From Planosporangium flavigriseum (GTDB lineage Bacteria > Actinomycetota > Actinomycetes > Mycobacteriales > Micromonosporaceae): a stretch of DNA of 64,000 nucleotides. Below, piece after piece: positions 35,088-43,433 of the stretch (within the stretch, counting starts at the first letter, position 1; the number at the start of each line of letters is the position of its first letter). The stretch covers positions 1-64,000 of the forward strand of contig NZ_JAATVW010000004.1 in the NCBI RefSeq assembly GCF_011947225.1, given 5' to 3'. Made by a program: the position numbers and the translations under genes. The notes beneath the pieces were generated by a model. It saw only the letters and a list, made by a program, of their open reading frames with translations, searched no databases and had not been told where the DNA came from.

Positions 35088-35888
35088 GTGGGTCGCAGCG
35101 CCGCATTTTTCGACCTCGATAAGACGGTCATCGCGAAGTCCAGCGCGCTCGCGTTCGGACGGCCGTTCTACCGTGATGGCCTCATCGGGCGTCGAGACAT
35201 GATCAAAGCCGCGTACGCCCAGCTCATCTTCCGTATCGGCGGCGCGGACGACCAGCAGATGGCCCGCATCCGCGACGCCGTCGCACAGCTGTGCAAAGGC
35301 TGGCGGGCCGAGCAGGTCCGGCAGATCGTCAATGAGACGCTGCACGAGCTGATCGACCCCTACGTGTACGCGGAAGCCACCGCCCTCATCAGCGAGCACC
35401 GGGCAGCGGGACGTGACGTCGTACTCGTCTCGTCGTCCGGTGACGAGATGGTGCGCCCGATCGGTGAGCTGCTCGGCATCACCGACGTGATCGCGACCCG
35501 TATGGTGGTCGACGACGGCCGCTACACCGGCGAGGTCGACTTCTATGCCGCCGGCCCCAACAAGGCGATCGCCGTACGCGAACTGGCGGCCGAACGCGGC
35601 TACGACCTGGCGGACTCGTACGCGTACTCGGACTCGATCAGCGACACGCCGCTACTGGAGACCGTCGGCCACCCGACAGCAGTGAATCCGGACCGGGCGC
35701 TGCGCCGGCTGGCCACCGAGCGGGGCTGGCCCGTCCTGGCGTTCCGCCACCCCATCCCGTTGATGCGCCGCCTGCGGCAGCGTCCGGCGGTTCCGGCGGC
35801 CGCAGCGGCGGTCGGGCTGGGCCTGGGTGTCGCTCTCGGTCTCATCCTGTACGGCCGCCATCGGCGAGCCCGCACCGCGGCGGCGTAA
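35088..35888 (+). CDS. HAD-IB family hydrolase (SerB1/Rv3661-like phosphatase)
   Basis: This 266-residue phosphatase-like protein has HAD motif I FFDLDKTVIAKSSA (DxD), motif II VLVSSSGDEMV, and the motif III/IV region GPNKAIAVRELAAERGYDLADSYAYSDSISDTPLLETVG. A C-terminal membrane anchor follows (AAAVGLGLGVALGLILYG). GTG 35088 is seven bases after a TAGACT -10 box with no Shine-Dalgarno, so the mRNA is probably leaderless. Its neighbour relations (6C RNA, ssd, Rv3662c-like) match M. tuberculosis Rv3661. Confidence 0.93.
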   Translation: MGRSAAFFDLDKTVIAKSSALAFGRPFYRDGLIGRRDMIKAAYAQLIFRIGGADDQQMARIRDAVAQLCKGWRAEQVRQIVNETLHELIDPYVYAEATALISEHRAAGRDVVLVSSSGDEMVRPIGELLGITDVIATRMVVDDGRYTGEVDFYAAGPNKAIAVRELAAERGYDLADSYAYSDSISDTPLLETVGHPTAVNPDRALRRLATERGWPVLAFRHPIPLMRRLRQRPAVPAAAAAVGLGLGVALGLILYGRHRRARTAAA

Positions 35889-36352
35889 CGATCTCAGACC
35901 CGACATTCACCCTCGCGGGCGCTTCACCTGATTTGCAAAGTAACGATTTCCTTACGCCACGAAAATCGGATATGGGTAGCTTACTGGCGTCAGGGCTCTG
36001 ACCAGCGTAGAAAGTGACGTACGAGCCGGGGCACGGGCTCACGCACAGCCACCGAACACCGACGTACGACCAGCCGGCAGACGCGTTCGCGGCGGCACGT
36101 GATCAGCCGACCCCCGAGTCGTAAAGAAGGCCTGGACGTGGAGCGGCGCTTCACGGAGGCGCCATCGACCTGTCGCTCACCGCGAGAGACACGTCAGACG
36201 GTTTTGCACAGCTCTCTACCGCTGCGGCCGACAAGACAAATACCCGGACAAACTGGCCGCACTGCGCCGGAATCAGCTCAACCGGGGGACAGAAACTGTC
36301 GGTCCCCCGACCTAACGTGACACTGTTGCATGCTTCTCGGCGAGGAGACGGA
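35889..36352. other. Intergenic region after the HAD gene
   Basis: This 464-base stretch holds no supported gene. It includes a short AT-rich part (35930-36000), a direct repeat of GACGTACGA near 36015 and 36061, and a strong hairpin at about 36279-36307. No known riboswitch class was recognised. Confidence 0.4.
36279..36307 (+). promoter_or_regulatory. Leader hairpin before the small membrane protein gene
   Basis: GGGGGACAG and CTGTC...TCCCCC form a compact stem-loop about 45 bases before the GTG of the next gene. It could be an attenuator or a terminator. The evidence is only the inverted repeat. Confidence 0.35.
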
Positions 36353-36928
36353 GTGGCCCCACTGCTGACCTTGATCACCTATGTGGTGGCTGCTGCACTG
36401 GCTATCGGATACGTGTGCGAGGCAGGTCTGCCGTCCTGGCGCCGCGCTAGCGCCTGCATCCTCGGCATGATCCTCGCCGTCGGCGCGGGTCAGCTTCTGA
36501 CCTCGTCAAACCCGCTGGCGGCCTACGCCACCGGCATCCCGTCCCTGCTGGCGCTGGGCATCATCATGATCGCGCCGGAGCGCACCGCCAAGCCGTCCGC
36601 CACACCGCGGCGGCGAGCCGGCGACAGGCCGCGACCGGAGAGCCCGACCGCGCAGCCGCAGCTCGACCGCCGGGCGCCCCACCGCCGCGCGCCCAGGCCG
36701 GTCCTCACCGACTCCAGGGGCACGCGCCTGACCGGGCCGGCGTCCGAGGTCACCTACGCCGCCCAGACCACGCAGGTCACGCACGCGCCGACGGCCACCC
36801 GGAGGCCCGGGAGTGCCGGTCTGGGCCCCCATCCGGCCACCGACGGCCATCTCGCGGAGCGACGCCACCAGAGCCGCCGCGGAACGCCCCGCTCGCTCAG
36901 CCGGATATCTCGGTGCAGATATCGGTGA
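36353..36928 (+). CDS. Small membrane protein of unknown function
   Basis: The 191-residue product begins VAPLLTLITYVVAAALAIGY and has two further hydrophobic stretches up to about residue 75 (ACILGMILAVGAGQLL; GIPSLLALGIIMIAP). A long, basic, low-complexity tail follows that may be cytoplasmic. GTG 36353 has AGGAG five bases upstream. The last 32 bases overlap the convergent Rv3662c-like gene, so the true end of the tail is doubtful. No family recognised. Confidence 0.55.
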   Translation: MAPLLTLITYVVAAALAIGYVCEAGLPSWRRASACILGMILAVGAGQLLTSSNPLAAYATGIPSLLALGIIMIAPERTAKPSATPRRRAGDRPRPESPTAQPQLDRRAPHRRAPRPVLTDSRGTRLTGPASEVTYAAQTTQVTHAPTATRRPGSAGLGPHPATDGHLAERRHQSRRGTPRSLSRISRCRYR

Positions 36929-37649
36929 GCTCGGCCGCCCCGACCTCCACCGCCGCCGCGTAGTGGCGAAACCAGGAGCGCAGACCATCGGGGGTACCGG
37001 TGGCGAAGGCTCCGGCAGCCCCCACGTACTCGGGCTCGCGCGCGCGATGCCCACTGTCGACGGGGAGTAGACCCCGGGGGTCGAGCCCGGCAGACATCAG
37101 GGTGAGCCGCCCCGCGGCGCGCGCCACGACTCCGTTCGGCCCCGCGAAAGCCCGCAGCGCGAGCAGTTCCCCATGGACGACCGCGGCCTGCAGGAGCGCC
37201 GGGGCGCTGCCGGGCTGTCCGTCCCCGAGGCCGGCGACCAGCTCGGCAAGGGCATCCAACCGCGCCGCCACCGCCGGGTCGGCCACCGGCCGCCCCAACT
37301 CCGCCTCGTCGACGACCCCGCGCGCGGCGAGTACGTGCAGGCGCGCCAGCGCCTGGCGCGGTGATCGCTGCCAGGTCGCGGTCAGCCCGTCGAGCGCCAC
37401 GCTGACCCGTAGCGCACCCTGCACGATCGGGTCGGTCACCACACCGGCGCGTACCTGCTCCAGCTCGTACGCATGGCCTTCGAGGGCCGCGCTGGCAACC
37501 GCCGACCGCAGGCCCGCCTCAGCGGCGACCTCGCCACCCGATCGGCGCAGTGCGCGGTGGCGCATGGCCGCGTCGGCGGCCTGGCGGGCGTGGTCGAGCG
37601 CGGCTGACACGTCGGCGAGTTCGAGCAGCGGGGCAAGGGGGTTGGTCAC
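36897..37649 (-). CDS. Rv3662c-like conserved protein
   Basis: The 250-residue protein is all-helical by composition. Its segment SAVASAALEGHAYELEQVRAG is reminiscent of the N-terminal helix of Fic-domain proteins, but no HPFx(D/E)GN Fic motif is present. In M. tuberculosis the same kind of gene (Rv3662c) lies beside Rv3661 in the same relative orientation. A longer frame runs to 37949; GTG 37649 gives VTNPLAPLLELADVSAALDHAR and the expected length. Function unknown. Confidence 0.8.
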   Translation of the reverse strand: MTNPLAPLLELADVSAALDHARQAADAAMRHRALRRSGGEVAAEAGLRSAVASAALEGHAYELEQVRAGVVTDPIVQGALRVSVALDGLTATWQRSPRQALARLHVLAARGVVDEAELGRPVADPAVAARLDALAELVAGLGDGQPGSAPALLQAAVVHGELLALRAFAGPNGVVARAAGRLTLMSAGLDPRGLLPVDSGHRAREPEYVGAAGAFATGTPDGLRSWFRHYAAAVEVGAAELTDICTEISG

Positions 37650-37877
37650 GCTGGCGATGATTCCATCCCCGTGCTGGGCGCTCTCATCCCGTACCGGAAA
37701 CCGATCTTTGCTCGGGGCTGTTCGAAACTGGCACCGAACGGCAACATATGAGCAACAGCATGCCGGTCGGCGCGCAGTTGCGCTCATTCGAAGATGCGTG
37801 GCCCGGCCCCTCGCCCCGACCGCCATGCCCCCACTAGCCTGCAAGGCGAAAGACCCGAGCCCAGGGGGCACCGCGCA

Positions 37878-37934
37878 ATGAGCGAGCACAGCGAGCTTGT
37901 CGCGGCCTGCGAGCACAGCAAGGAGACGCGATGA
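37878..37934 (+). CDS. Putative 18-residue leader micro-ORF coupled to acs
   Basis: ATG 37878 starts MSEHSELVAACEHSKETR; its TGA (37932-37934) overlaps the acs ATG (37931-37933) as ATGA. A G-rich stretch (GGGGG) precedes it by about nine bases. The acs SD (AAGGAG) lies inside the micro-ORF. This would allow translational coupling. A similar micro-ORF precedes nuoM. Expression is not proven. Confidence 0.45.
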   Translation: MSEHSELVAACEHSKETR

Positions 37935-39898
37935 GCGAGACTTTCGCAAATCTGCTCAACGAGACCCGACAGTTCCCGCCGCCAGCCGAGCTGGCCGCGA
38001 ACGCCAACGTCCAGGAAGCCGCGTACGCGCAGGCCAAGGCCGACCGGCTCGCCTTCTGGGAGACCCAGGCGCAGCGGCTGGTCTGGGCCAAGGAGTGGGA
38101 CCAGGTGCTCGACTGGACCAACCCGCCGTTCGCGAAGTGGTTCGTCGGCGGCCAGCTCAACGTGGCGTACAACTGCCTTGACCGCCACATCGAGGAGGGC
38201 CGGGGCAGCAAGGCCGCGATCCACTGGGTCGGCGAGCCGGGCGACACCCGCTGCCTGACGTACGCCGACCTGCACCGGCTGACCTGCCAGGCCGCCAACA
38301 CGCTCACCGAGCTGGGCGTGCGGGCCGGCGACCGGGTGGCGATCTACCTGCCGATGATCCCCGAGGCTGCCGTCGCCATGCTCGCCTGCGCCCGGATCGG
38401 CGCGACCCACAGCGTCGTCTTCGGCGGCTTCTCCGTCGACGCGCTCGCCAGCCGGATCTCCGACGCCGACGCCAAGGTCGTCATCACCGCCGACGGCGGA
38501 TACCGGCGCGGCAACCCCAGTGCGCTCAAGCCCACCGTCGACGAGGCGGTCGACCGCTGCCCGGGCGTCGAGCACGTGCTGGTCGTGCGCCGTACGGGGC
38601 AGGACGTGGCCTGGCACGACGGCCGTGACCTGTGGTGGCACGAGACGGTCGAGCAGGCCAGCACGGAGCACGCGGCACAGCCGTTCGACGCCGAACACCC
38701 CCTGTTCATCCTGTACACCTCCGGAACGACCGGGAAACCGAAGGGCATCCTGCACACCTCCGGCGGGTACCTCACGCAGACGAGCTGGACGTACCACGCG
38801 GTCTTCGACCACAAGCCCGACACCGACGTGTACTGGTGCACCGCCGACATCGGCTGGGTCACCGGGCACAGCTACATCGTGTACGGACCGCTGTCCAACG
38901 GCGCCACCCAGGTGATGTACGAGGGCACGCCGGACACCCCGCACCGGGGCCGGTTCTGGGAGATCGTGCAGCAGTACGGCGTCACGATCCTGTACACCGC
39001 ACCGACGCTGATCCGCACGATGATGAAGTGGGGCGACGACATCCCCGCGAAGTACGACCTGTCGTCGCTGCGCATCCTGGGCTCGGTCGGTGAACCGATC
39101 AACCCGGAGGCCTGGGTGTGGTACCGGCAGAACATCGGCCGCGACCAGGCCCCGATCGTGGACACCTGGTGGCAGACCGAGACCGGCTCGATCATGATCA
39201 GCCCGCTCCCCGGCGTGACCGCGACCAAGCCCGGCTCGGCCATGACCCCGCTGCCCGGCATCGCGGCGGACGTCGTCGACGACCAGGGCAACTCGGTACC
39301 GAACGGCGGCGGCGGTTACCTGGTGCTGCGTGAGCCGTGGCCCAGCATGCTGCGCACGATCTGGGGCGATGACCAGCGCTTCATCGACACGTACTGGTCG
39401 CGCTTCGAGAACATGTACTTCGCCGGTGACGGCGCCAAGCGCGACGCCGACGGCCACCTCTGGCTGCTCGGCCGGGTCGACGATGTCATGCTGGTCTCCG
39501 GGCACAACATCTCCACCACCGAAGTGGAGAGCGCCCTGGTCAGCCACCCCAAGGTGGCCGAAGCGGCGGTGGTCGGCGCGACCGACCCGACGACCGGGCA
39601 GGCGATCGTGGCGTTCGCGATCCTGCGCGGCAGCGTGCCCGAGGACGAGGCCGGCGGCGAGGCGCTGCTCAAGGAGTTGCGCGACCACGTGGCGAAGACC
39701 CTCGGCCCGATCGCGAAGCCGCGCCAGATCATGGTCGTACCCGAACTGCCGAAGACCCGCTCCGGAAAGATCATGCGGCGGCTGCTGCGCGACGCGGCGG
39801 AGAACCGGTCGCTGGGTGACGTGACGAGCCTGCAGGACTCGGCCGTGATGGACCTGATCGCCGGCGGAATGCAGTCGAGCAAGTCCGACGAGGACTGA
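37931..39898 (+). CDS. acsA: Acetyl-CoA synthetase
   Basis: The 655-residue AMP-forming ligase activates acetate to acetyl-CoA. Signatures are the P-loop YTSGTTGKPKG, VYWCTADIGWVTGHSY, TWWQTETGSIMI, and LLGRVDDVMLVSGHNISTTEVESAL. The C-terminal PKTRSGKIMRR holds the lysine normally controlled by acetylation. ATG 37931 follows AAGGAG. It follows the Rv3662c-like gene divergently, as acs follows that region in M. tuberculosis. Confidence 0.97.
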   Translation: MSETFANLLNETRQFPPPAELAANANVQEAAYAQAKADRLAFWETQAQRLVWAKEWDQVLDWTNPPFAKWFVGGQLNVAYNCLDRHIEEGRGSKAAIHWVGEPGDTRCLTYADLHRLTCQAANTLTELGVRAGDRVAIYLPMIPEAAVAMLACARIGATHSVVFGGFSVDALASRISDADAKVVITADGGYRRGNPSALKPTVDEAVDRCPGVEHVLVVRRTGQDVAWHDGRDLWWHETVEQASTEHAAQPFDAEHPLFILYTSGTTGKPKGILHTSGGYLTQTSWTYHAVFDHKPDTDVYWCTADIGWVTGHSYIVYGPLSNGATQVMYEGTPDTPHRGRFWEIVQQYGVTILYTAPTLIRTMMKWGDDIPAKYDLSSLRILGSVGEPINPEAWVWYRQNIGRDQAPIVDTWWQTETGSIMISPLPGVTATKPGSAMTPLPGIAADVVDDQGNSVPNGGGGYLVLREPWPSMLRTIWGDDQRFIDTYWSRFENMYFAGDGAKRDADGHLWLLGRVDDVMLVSGHNISTTEVESALVSHPKVAEAAVVGATDPTTGQAIVAFAILRGSVPEDEAGGEALLKELRDHVAKTLGPIAKPRQIMVVPELPKTRSGKIMRRLLRDAAENRSLGDVTSLQDSAVMDLIAGGMQSSKSDED

Positions 39899-39907
39899 TC
39901 CACCGCT

Positions 39908-39970
39908 CGCCGATCTAGGAGAAATGAATACAAACCGGGCAAAGTAATCACCGTTTCTCCTAGATCGGCG
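39908..39970. repeat. Long hairpin element after acs (17-bp perfect inverted repeat)
   Basis: CGCCGATCTAGGAGAAA (39908-39924) and TTTCTCCTAGATCGGCG (39954-39970) are exact reverse complements around a 29-base AT-richer loop. It lies ten bases after the acs stop codon and 65 bases before the next gene. It could terminate acs or be a small REP/MITE-like palindromic element; only a genome-wide count can tell. Confidence 0.8.
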
Positions 39971-40035
39971 GGGCGATCGGGCAGAGTGTCCATGCCGTGG
40001 ATGCGAAGTAGCAGCTTTTCCGTACGCTGAGGTTC

Positions 40036-40956
40036 ATGACTGCCTTGGTCGACGAGTCCTGCGTGCTGCTCGATGGCCCGTGGAGACACCGCTTCGTCAG
40101 CGCCAACGGCACCCGTTTCCACGTCGTGGAGGCGGGCAGCGGCCCGCTCGTGCTCTTCCTGCACGGATTCCCCGAGTTCTGGTGGGGCTGGCACCAGCAG
40201 CTACGCCTGGTCGCCGAGGCCGGCTTCCGCGCCGTCGCGATCGACCTGCGCGGGTACGGCGCGAGCGACAAGCCACCCCGCGGCTACGACGGCTACACCA
40301 TGGCTGGCGACGTGGCCGGACTGATCCGTGCTCTCGGTGAGCGCAGCGCCATCCTCGTCGGCGCGGGGTACGGCGGCACGATCGCGTGGACGACAGCCGC
40401 TTTCCACCCCACGCTCGTACGCCGTCTCGTGGTCATGAGCGCGGCGCACCCGCTGCGGTTGCGCGCCGCGCTCGCGAGCGACCCGCGCGGACAGCTCGCG
40501 GCCTCGCTTCCCATGCTGCGCTTCCAGGCGCCGCGCTTCGAGCACGTGCTCACCCGCGACAACGCGGCCCTGGTCGGTGAGTACCTGCGGCGCTGGGCCG
40601 GGCCCGAGTGGCAGCGCAGCGAAGACTTCGACGACTACGAGCGCCGGTGCCGGACCGCCATGCGGATCCCGCAGGCGGCGTTCTGCGCGATGGAGACGTA
40701 CCGGTGGGCGGCGCGCTCCGTGCTGCGGCCGCACGGGTACCGGTTCGTCAAGCTGCTCCAGCAGCCCATCGTGAGCCCGACCCTGCACCTGCACGGTGCC
40801 CTGGACTCCGCGGTGCTGCCGCGCACCGCCCAGGGCTCAGGACGGTACGTGATCGCCCGCTACGAGTGGCAGTTGCTCGACGGCGTCGGGCACTTCCCGC
40901 ACCTGGAAGTCCCCCACCTCGTGGCCGGCGAGATCCTGCGCTGGGCGAAGGAGTAG
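40036..40956 (+). CDS. Alpha/beta-hydrolase, epoxide-hydrolase-like, nucleophile missing
   Basis: The 306-residue protein has the alpha/beta fold landmarks: oxyanion motif HGFPEFWWGWHQQL, IDLRGYGASDKP, acid residue in HLHGALDSAVLP and His in VGHFPHLEVP. The nucleophile elbow, usually GHDWGG, reads GAGYGGT, so the catalytic Asp is a Gly and the preceding His is Ala. It may be non-hydrolytic or use another mechanism. It resembles the EphE-type proteins found near acs in mycobacteria. Confidence 0.85.
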   Translation: MTALVDESCVLLDGPWRHRFVSANGTRFHVVEAGSGPLVLFLHGFPEFWWGWHQQLRLVAEAGFRAVAIDLRGYGASDKPPRGYDGYTMAGDVAGLIRALGERSAILVGAGYGGTIAWTTAAFHPTLVRRLVVMSAAHPLRLRAALASDPRGQLAASLPMLRFQAPRFEHVLTRDNAALVGEYLRRWAGPEWQRSEDFDDYERRCRTAMRIPQAAFCAMETYRWAARSVLRPHGYRFVKLLQQPIVSPTLHLHGALDSAVLPRTAQGSGRYVIARYEWQLLDGVGHFPHLEVPHLVAGEILRWAKE

Positions 40957-41322
40957 CTACACGCGGTACTCACGTAGCTCGGTCACCTCGTCCCGCGGCA
41001 CCCAGCCCTGGTAGACGCCGAAATCGAACTCCTCCAGGCTCAACCGCGCGGCGACCGGCGCGAGCCCACCCGTGTACTCGACGCGCAGCCAGGACTCGTG
41101 CTCGGCCAGCACGATGAACGGCTCGTCGCGCCACATGCAGGTCGTACGGATGTACACCAGCTCCTCAACCTCGTCGGCGGGCACGAACCGCCGGAACCGA
41201 CCGGGTCGCACCTCCTCGAAGCCGTCTTCCGGGCTGGCCCGGTAGATGCGTATCTGCTCGCCGTCTGGGCTCGCCTCGTGCTCGCAGCCCTGCCAGCGTG
41301 CGGCGTATCCGTCGCGGATCAT
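40957..41322 (-). CDS. Conserved protein of unknown function beside the ESX locus
   Basis: The 121-residue protein is acidic and has no signal or membrane segment (DGYAARWQGCEHEASPDGEQ ... VYQGWVPRDEVTELREYRV). ATG 41322 overlaps the stop of the SseB-like gene (ATGA), so the two are co-translated. No family recognised; a type VII secretion link is inferred from position only. Confidence 0.7.
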   Translation of the reverse strand: MIRDGYAARWQGCEHEASPDGEQIRIYRASPEDGFEEVRPGRFRRFVPADEVEELVYIRTTCMWRDEPFIVLAEHESWLRVEYTGGLAPVAARLSLEEFDFGVYQGWVPRDEVTELREYRV

Positions 41323-43157
41323 TGCTCACCCACCCGCCGCCACTCCGGTCCGTCCGCGTCGAACGTGGCGATCAGCTTCTCGTCACCGTCGCGGCCGACC
41401 CGCCACAGCTCCGCGCCGTGCGGCAGCCGTACGCTGTCGACCTTGAACTCAGCGATCACGTCCCGGCTCTCGCTCGGTGCGAAGCCGTTACCGCGGAACG
41501 GGGGACGATCGATCACCCACCCCTGCATCGCGTGCATCGCCGCTTCGTTCTGACCGCCGTACGGGATTCGGTAGAGGTTGCCCCGGTGGGCCGCCCAGCG
41601 CACTACGAACACCTCGGCGTCGTCGGGGCCGAACGGCGAATCCGCGTAACCCAGGCCGAGCGCCTCATACAACGCGTGGGGCGTACGCAGGTGCGCGACC
41701 TCACTTGCGCGGTGCACGAAGCCGGAGACCCGGTCGTAGCCGCGTTCCAGGTAGTAGGGCACCTGGCTGGCAGCGATCGTCTTCTGCATCACCACCGGCC
41801 CGGTCGCCGGCGGCGGAAGGCTGCTGCGCAGCGGGGCATCCGGCGTGGCGGCCGGCTCGGGAAGCTCGGGCTGCTCGCCGGTGAGGCCCTCGCCGGCGGC
41901 CCAGGTGGCGAGGGCGACGATCTGGGCGCCGGGCAGGGTCGCACCGATGGGCGTACCGGGGTTGACCGCAAAGGACAGTGATTCGCGCGGCCATGCGTTG
42001 ATCAGTTGCGTGAACTTGATCCAGGTGCCCCGGGAGTCCGCACCGAGGTGGTGGGTGAGCCGTTCGGTCGAGGTGAACACCACGACATACCGCTGACTGT
42101 CGATATCTTCGGTGTGCCACTGGTCGATGTTGGCGACGGCGGCATCCTGCGCTCCCGGTACAAGCACCTTCGCCAGCAGCAGCGTCGACAGGAAACTGTC
42201 GGTGCTGCCCTCCTCCGCGGCCTCGAGCAGGCTCTCCTCGACCTGGTTGGCCGGCGTGAAGTCGCTCGTCGCTGCTACGGGGTCCGCCGGCGTCTCCTCC
42301 TGTTGCGTCACCGCCTCGGTCCGGGTCGGCACTTCGGGCTGCGTCGCCACCTCGGTCATCCCGATGGGCGCTCCATTCGGCGTACCGAAGGGGGCGCCGA
42401 AATCGCGGGCCGGCTCATAGCCGTGGGACGTTCTGTCACCTTCGGTCTGCGCGATCACGTTTTCGGTCGCGCCGATGTGCTCGGGTACGGCGTCAGCCGG
42501 AGCGCCGGCCCCCACCGCTCGGCTGTCCGGTCGCGCGGCGGCTTCCCGGCGGGGGTCGCCGAAGCCATGCCGGCTGAGCAGTTCGACGCGGCGCGACAGC
42601 GCGCGCCCCTCACGTGGGAGAAGACCGCCGCCGGCCGGCGGCAGACCGACGTTCCGTCCTGGCTGGCCGTTCGCGGCCGGCCCGCTGGGCAGCGCGGCGG
42701 GGTCGGGCGTACGCGACCGCAGCGCGGTCGCCTGTTCGATGCGCGCCTGGGCACCCATCGTACGACCGGGTAGCCGCACGTCGCCGCGGCTGATCTGCGT
42801 GACGAACCAGGGCGGGAGGTATCCCTCGATCGGCAGGCCCGGGTTGACGGCGAGCCACCAGTCCGGGTCGGGCCACGTGGCGGCCAACTCGTGGAAGGGC
42901 AGCTTGCGGAACGTGCCGGCGTGTTCGGCGAGGCAGGCGTCGAGCGCTGCGGGTGACGTGAACGCGAGCACGTGGGTGCGGGAATCGGTGGCCCAGGTGC
43001 CCCAGGCCACCGGGGCGCGATCGGAGAACGTGTCCGGATCCATCGGCAGGACGAGCTCGAGGCGGGCCAGAAGCCGGAAGTAATGCTCCTGGTCACCCGC
43101 GCGGAGGGCGGCGCGCATCGCGGCCTCGGCTTCGGTGGCCGGCTCCCAGTCGCTCAC
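41319..43157 (-). CDS. SseB-like protein with two SseB N-terminal domains
   Basis: The 612-residue protein contains two similar domains. The first is at about residues 10-125 (YFRLLARLELVLPM...HVLAFTSPAALDACL...LAVNPGLPIEGYLP). The second is at about 310-425 (STLLLAKVLVPG...YVVVFTSTERLTHHL...FAVNPGTPIGATLP). Between them is a Pro/Ala-rich, probably disordered linker. A further C-terminal domain follows with HALYEALGL. GTG 43157 follows GGGAGG. SseB-like proteins of this kind occur in actinobacterial type VII secretion loci; the exact role is unknown. Confidence 0.82.
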   Translation of the reverse strand: MSDWEPATEAEAAMRAALRAGDQEHYFRLLARLELVLPMDPDTFSDRAPVAWGTWATDSRTHVLAFTSPAALDACLAEHAGTFRKLPFHELAATWPDPDWWLAVNPGLPIEGYLPPWFVTQISRGDVRLPGRTMGAQARIEQATALRSRTPDPAALPSGPAANGQPGRNVGLPPAGGGLLPREGRALSRRVELLSRHGFGDPRREAAARPDSRAVGAGAPADAVPEHIGATENVIAQTEGDRTSHGYEPARDFGAPFGTPNGAPIGMTEVATQPEVPTRTEAVTQQEETPADPVAATSDFTPANQVEESLLEAAEEGSTDSFLSTLLLAKVLVPGAQDAAVANIDQWHTEDIDSQRYVVVFTSTERLTHHLGADSRGTWIKFTQLINAWPRESLSFAVNPGTPIGATLPGAQIVALATWAAGEGLTGEQPELPEPAATPDAPLRSSLPPPATGPVVMQKTIAASQVPYYLERGYDRVSGFVHRASEVAHLRTPHALYEALGLGYADSPFGPDDAEVFVVRWAAHRGNLYRIPYGGQNEAAMHAMQGWVIDRPPFRGNGFAPSESRDVIAEFKVDSVRLPHGAELWRVGRDGDEKLIATFDADGPEWRRVGEQ

Positions 43158-43433
43158 GGCCACCTCCCTTTGTCGGTTTCGGACGGTAGCGCTGCGCACC
43201 TAACCTACAAGGACTTCGACGCGAGGGCAGGTCTCACAGCGCAACGATCGATGTACGCCCACCATCGGCGCTTCGATCGAGGATCGTTATACCTGTTCGA
43301 GGCGAATAACGCGACGGTGTGTCCGGCCGGTGTTTCCGAGCAGCGCAGCGACGAGCGTCTTTGCCGATGGATGCCGGCCGAATAACATGCTCATCCGGCG
43401 GCCAGAGGTGGACGGATGCCAGCGGGGGGTCGG

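Noticed and set aside
35889-36352. Riboswitch (for example c-di-AMP type) in the long leader before the small membrane gene
   Set aside because: Hairpins are present, but none of the conserved cores I know could be matched by eye.
37784-39688. 634-codon open frame on the minus strand
   Set aside because: It is antisense to the certain acs gene and shows no family features; high-GC third-position bias creates such frames.
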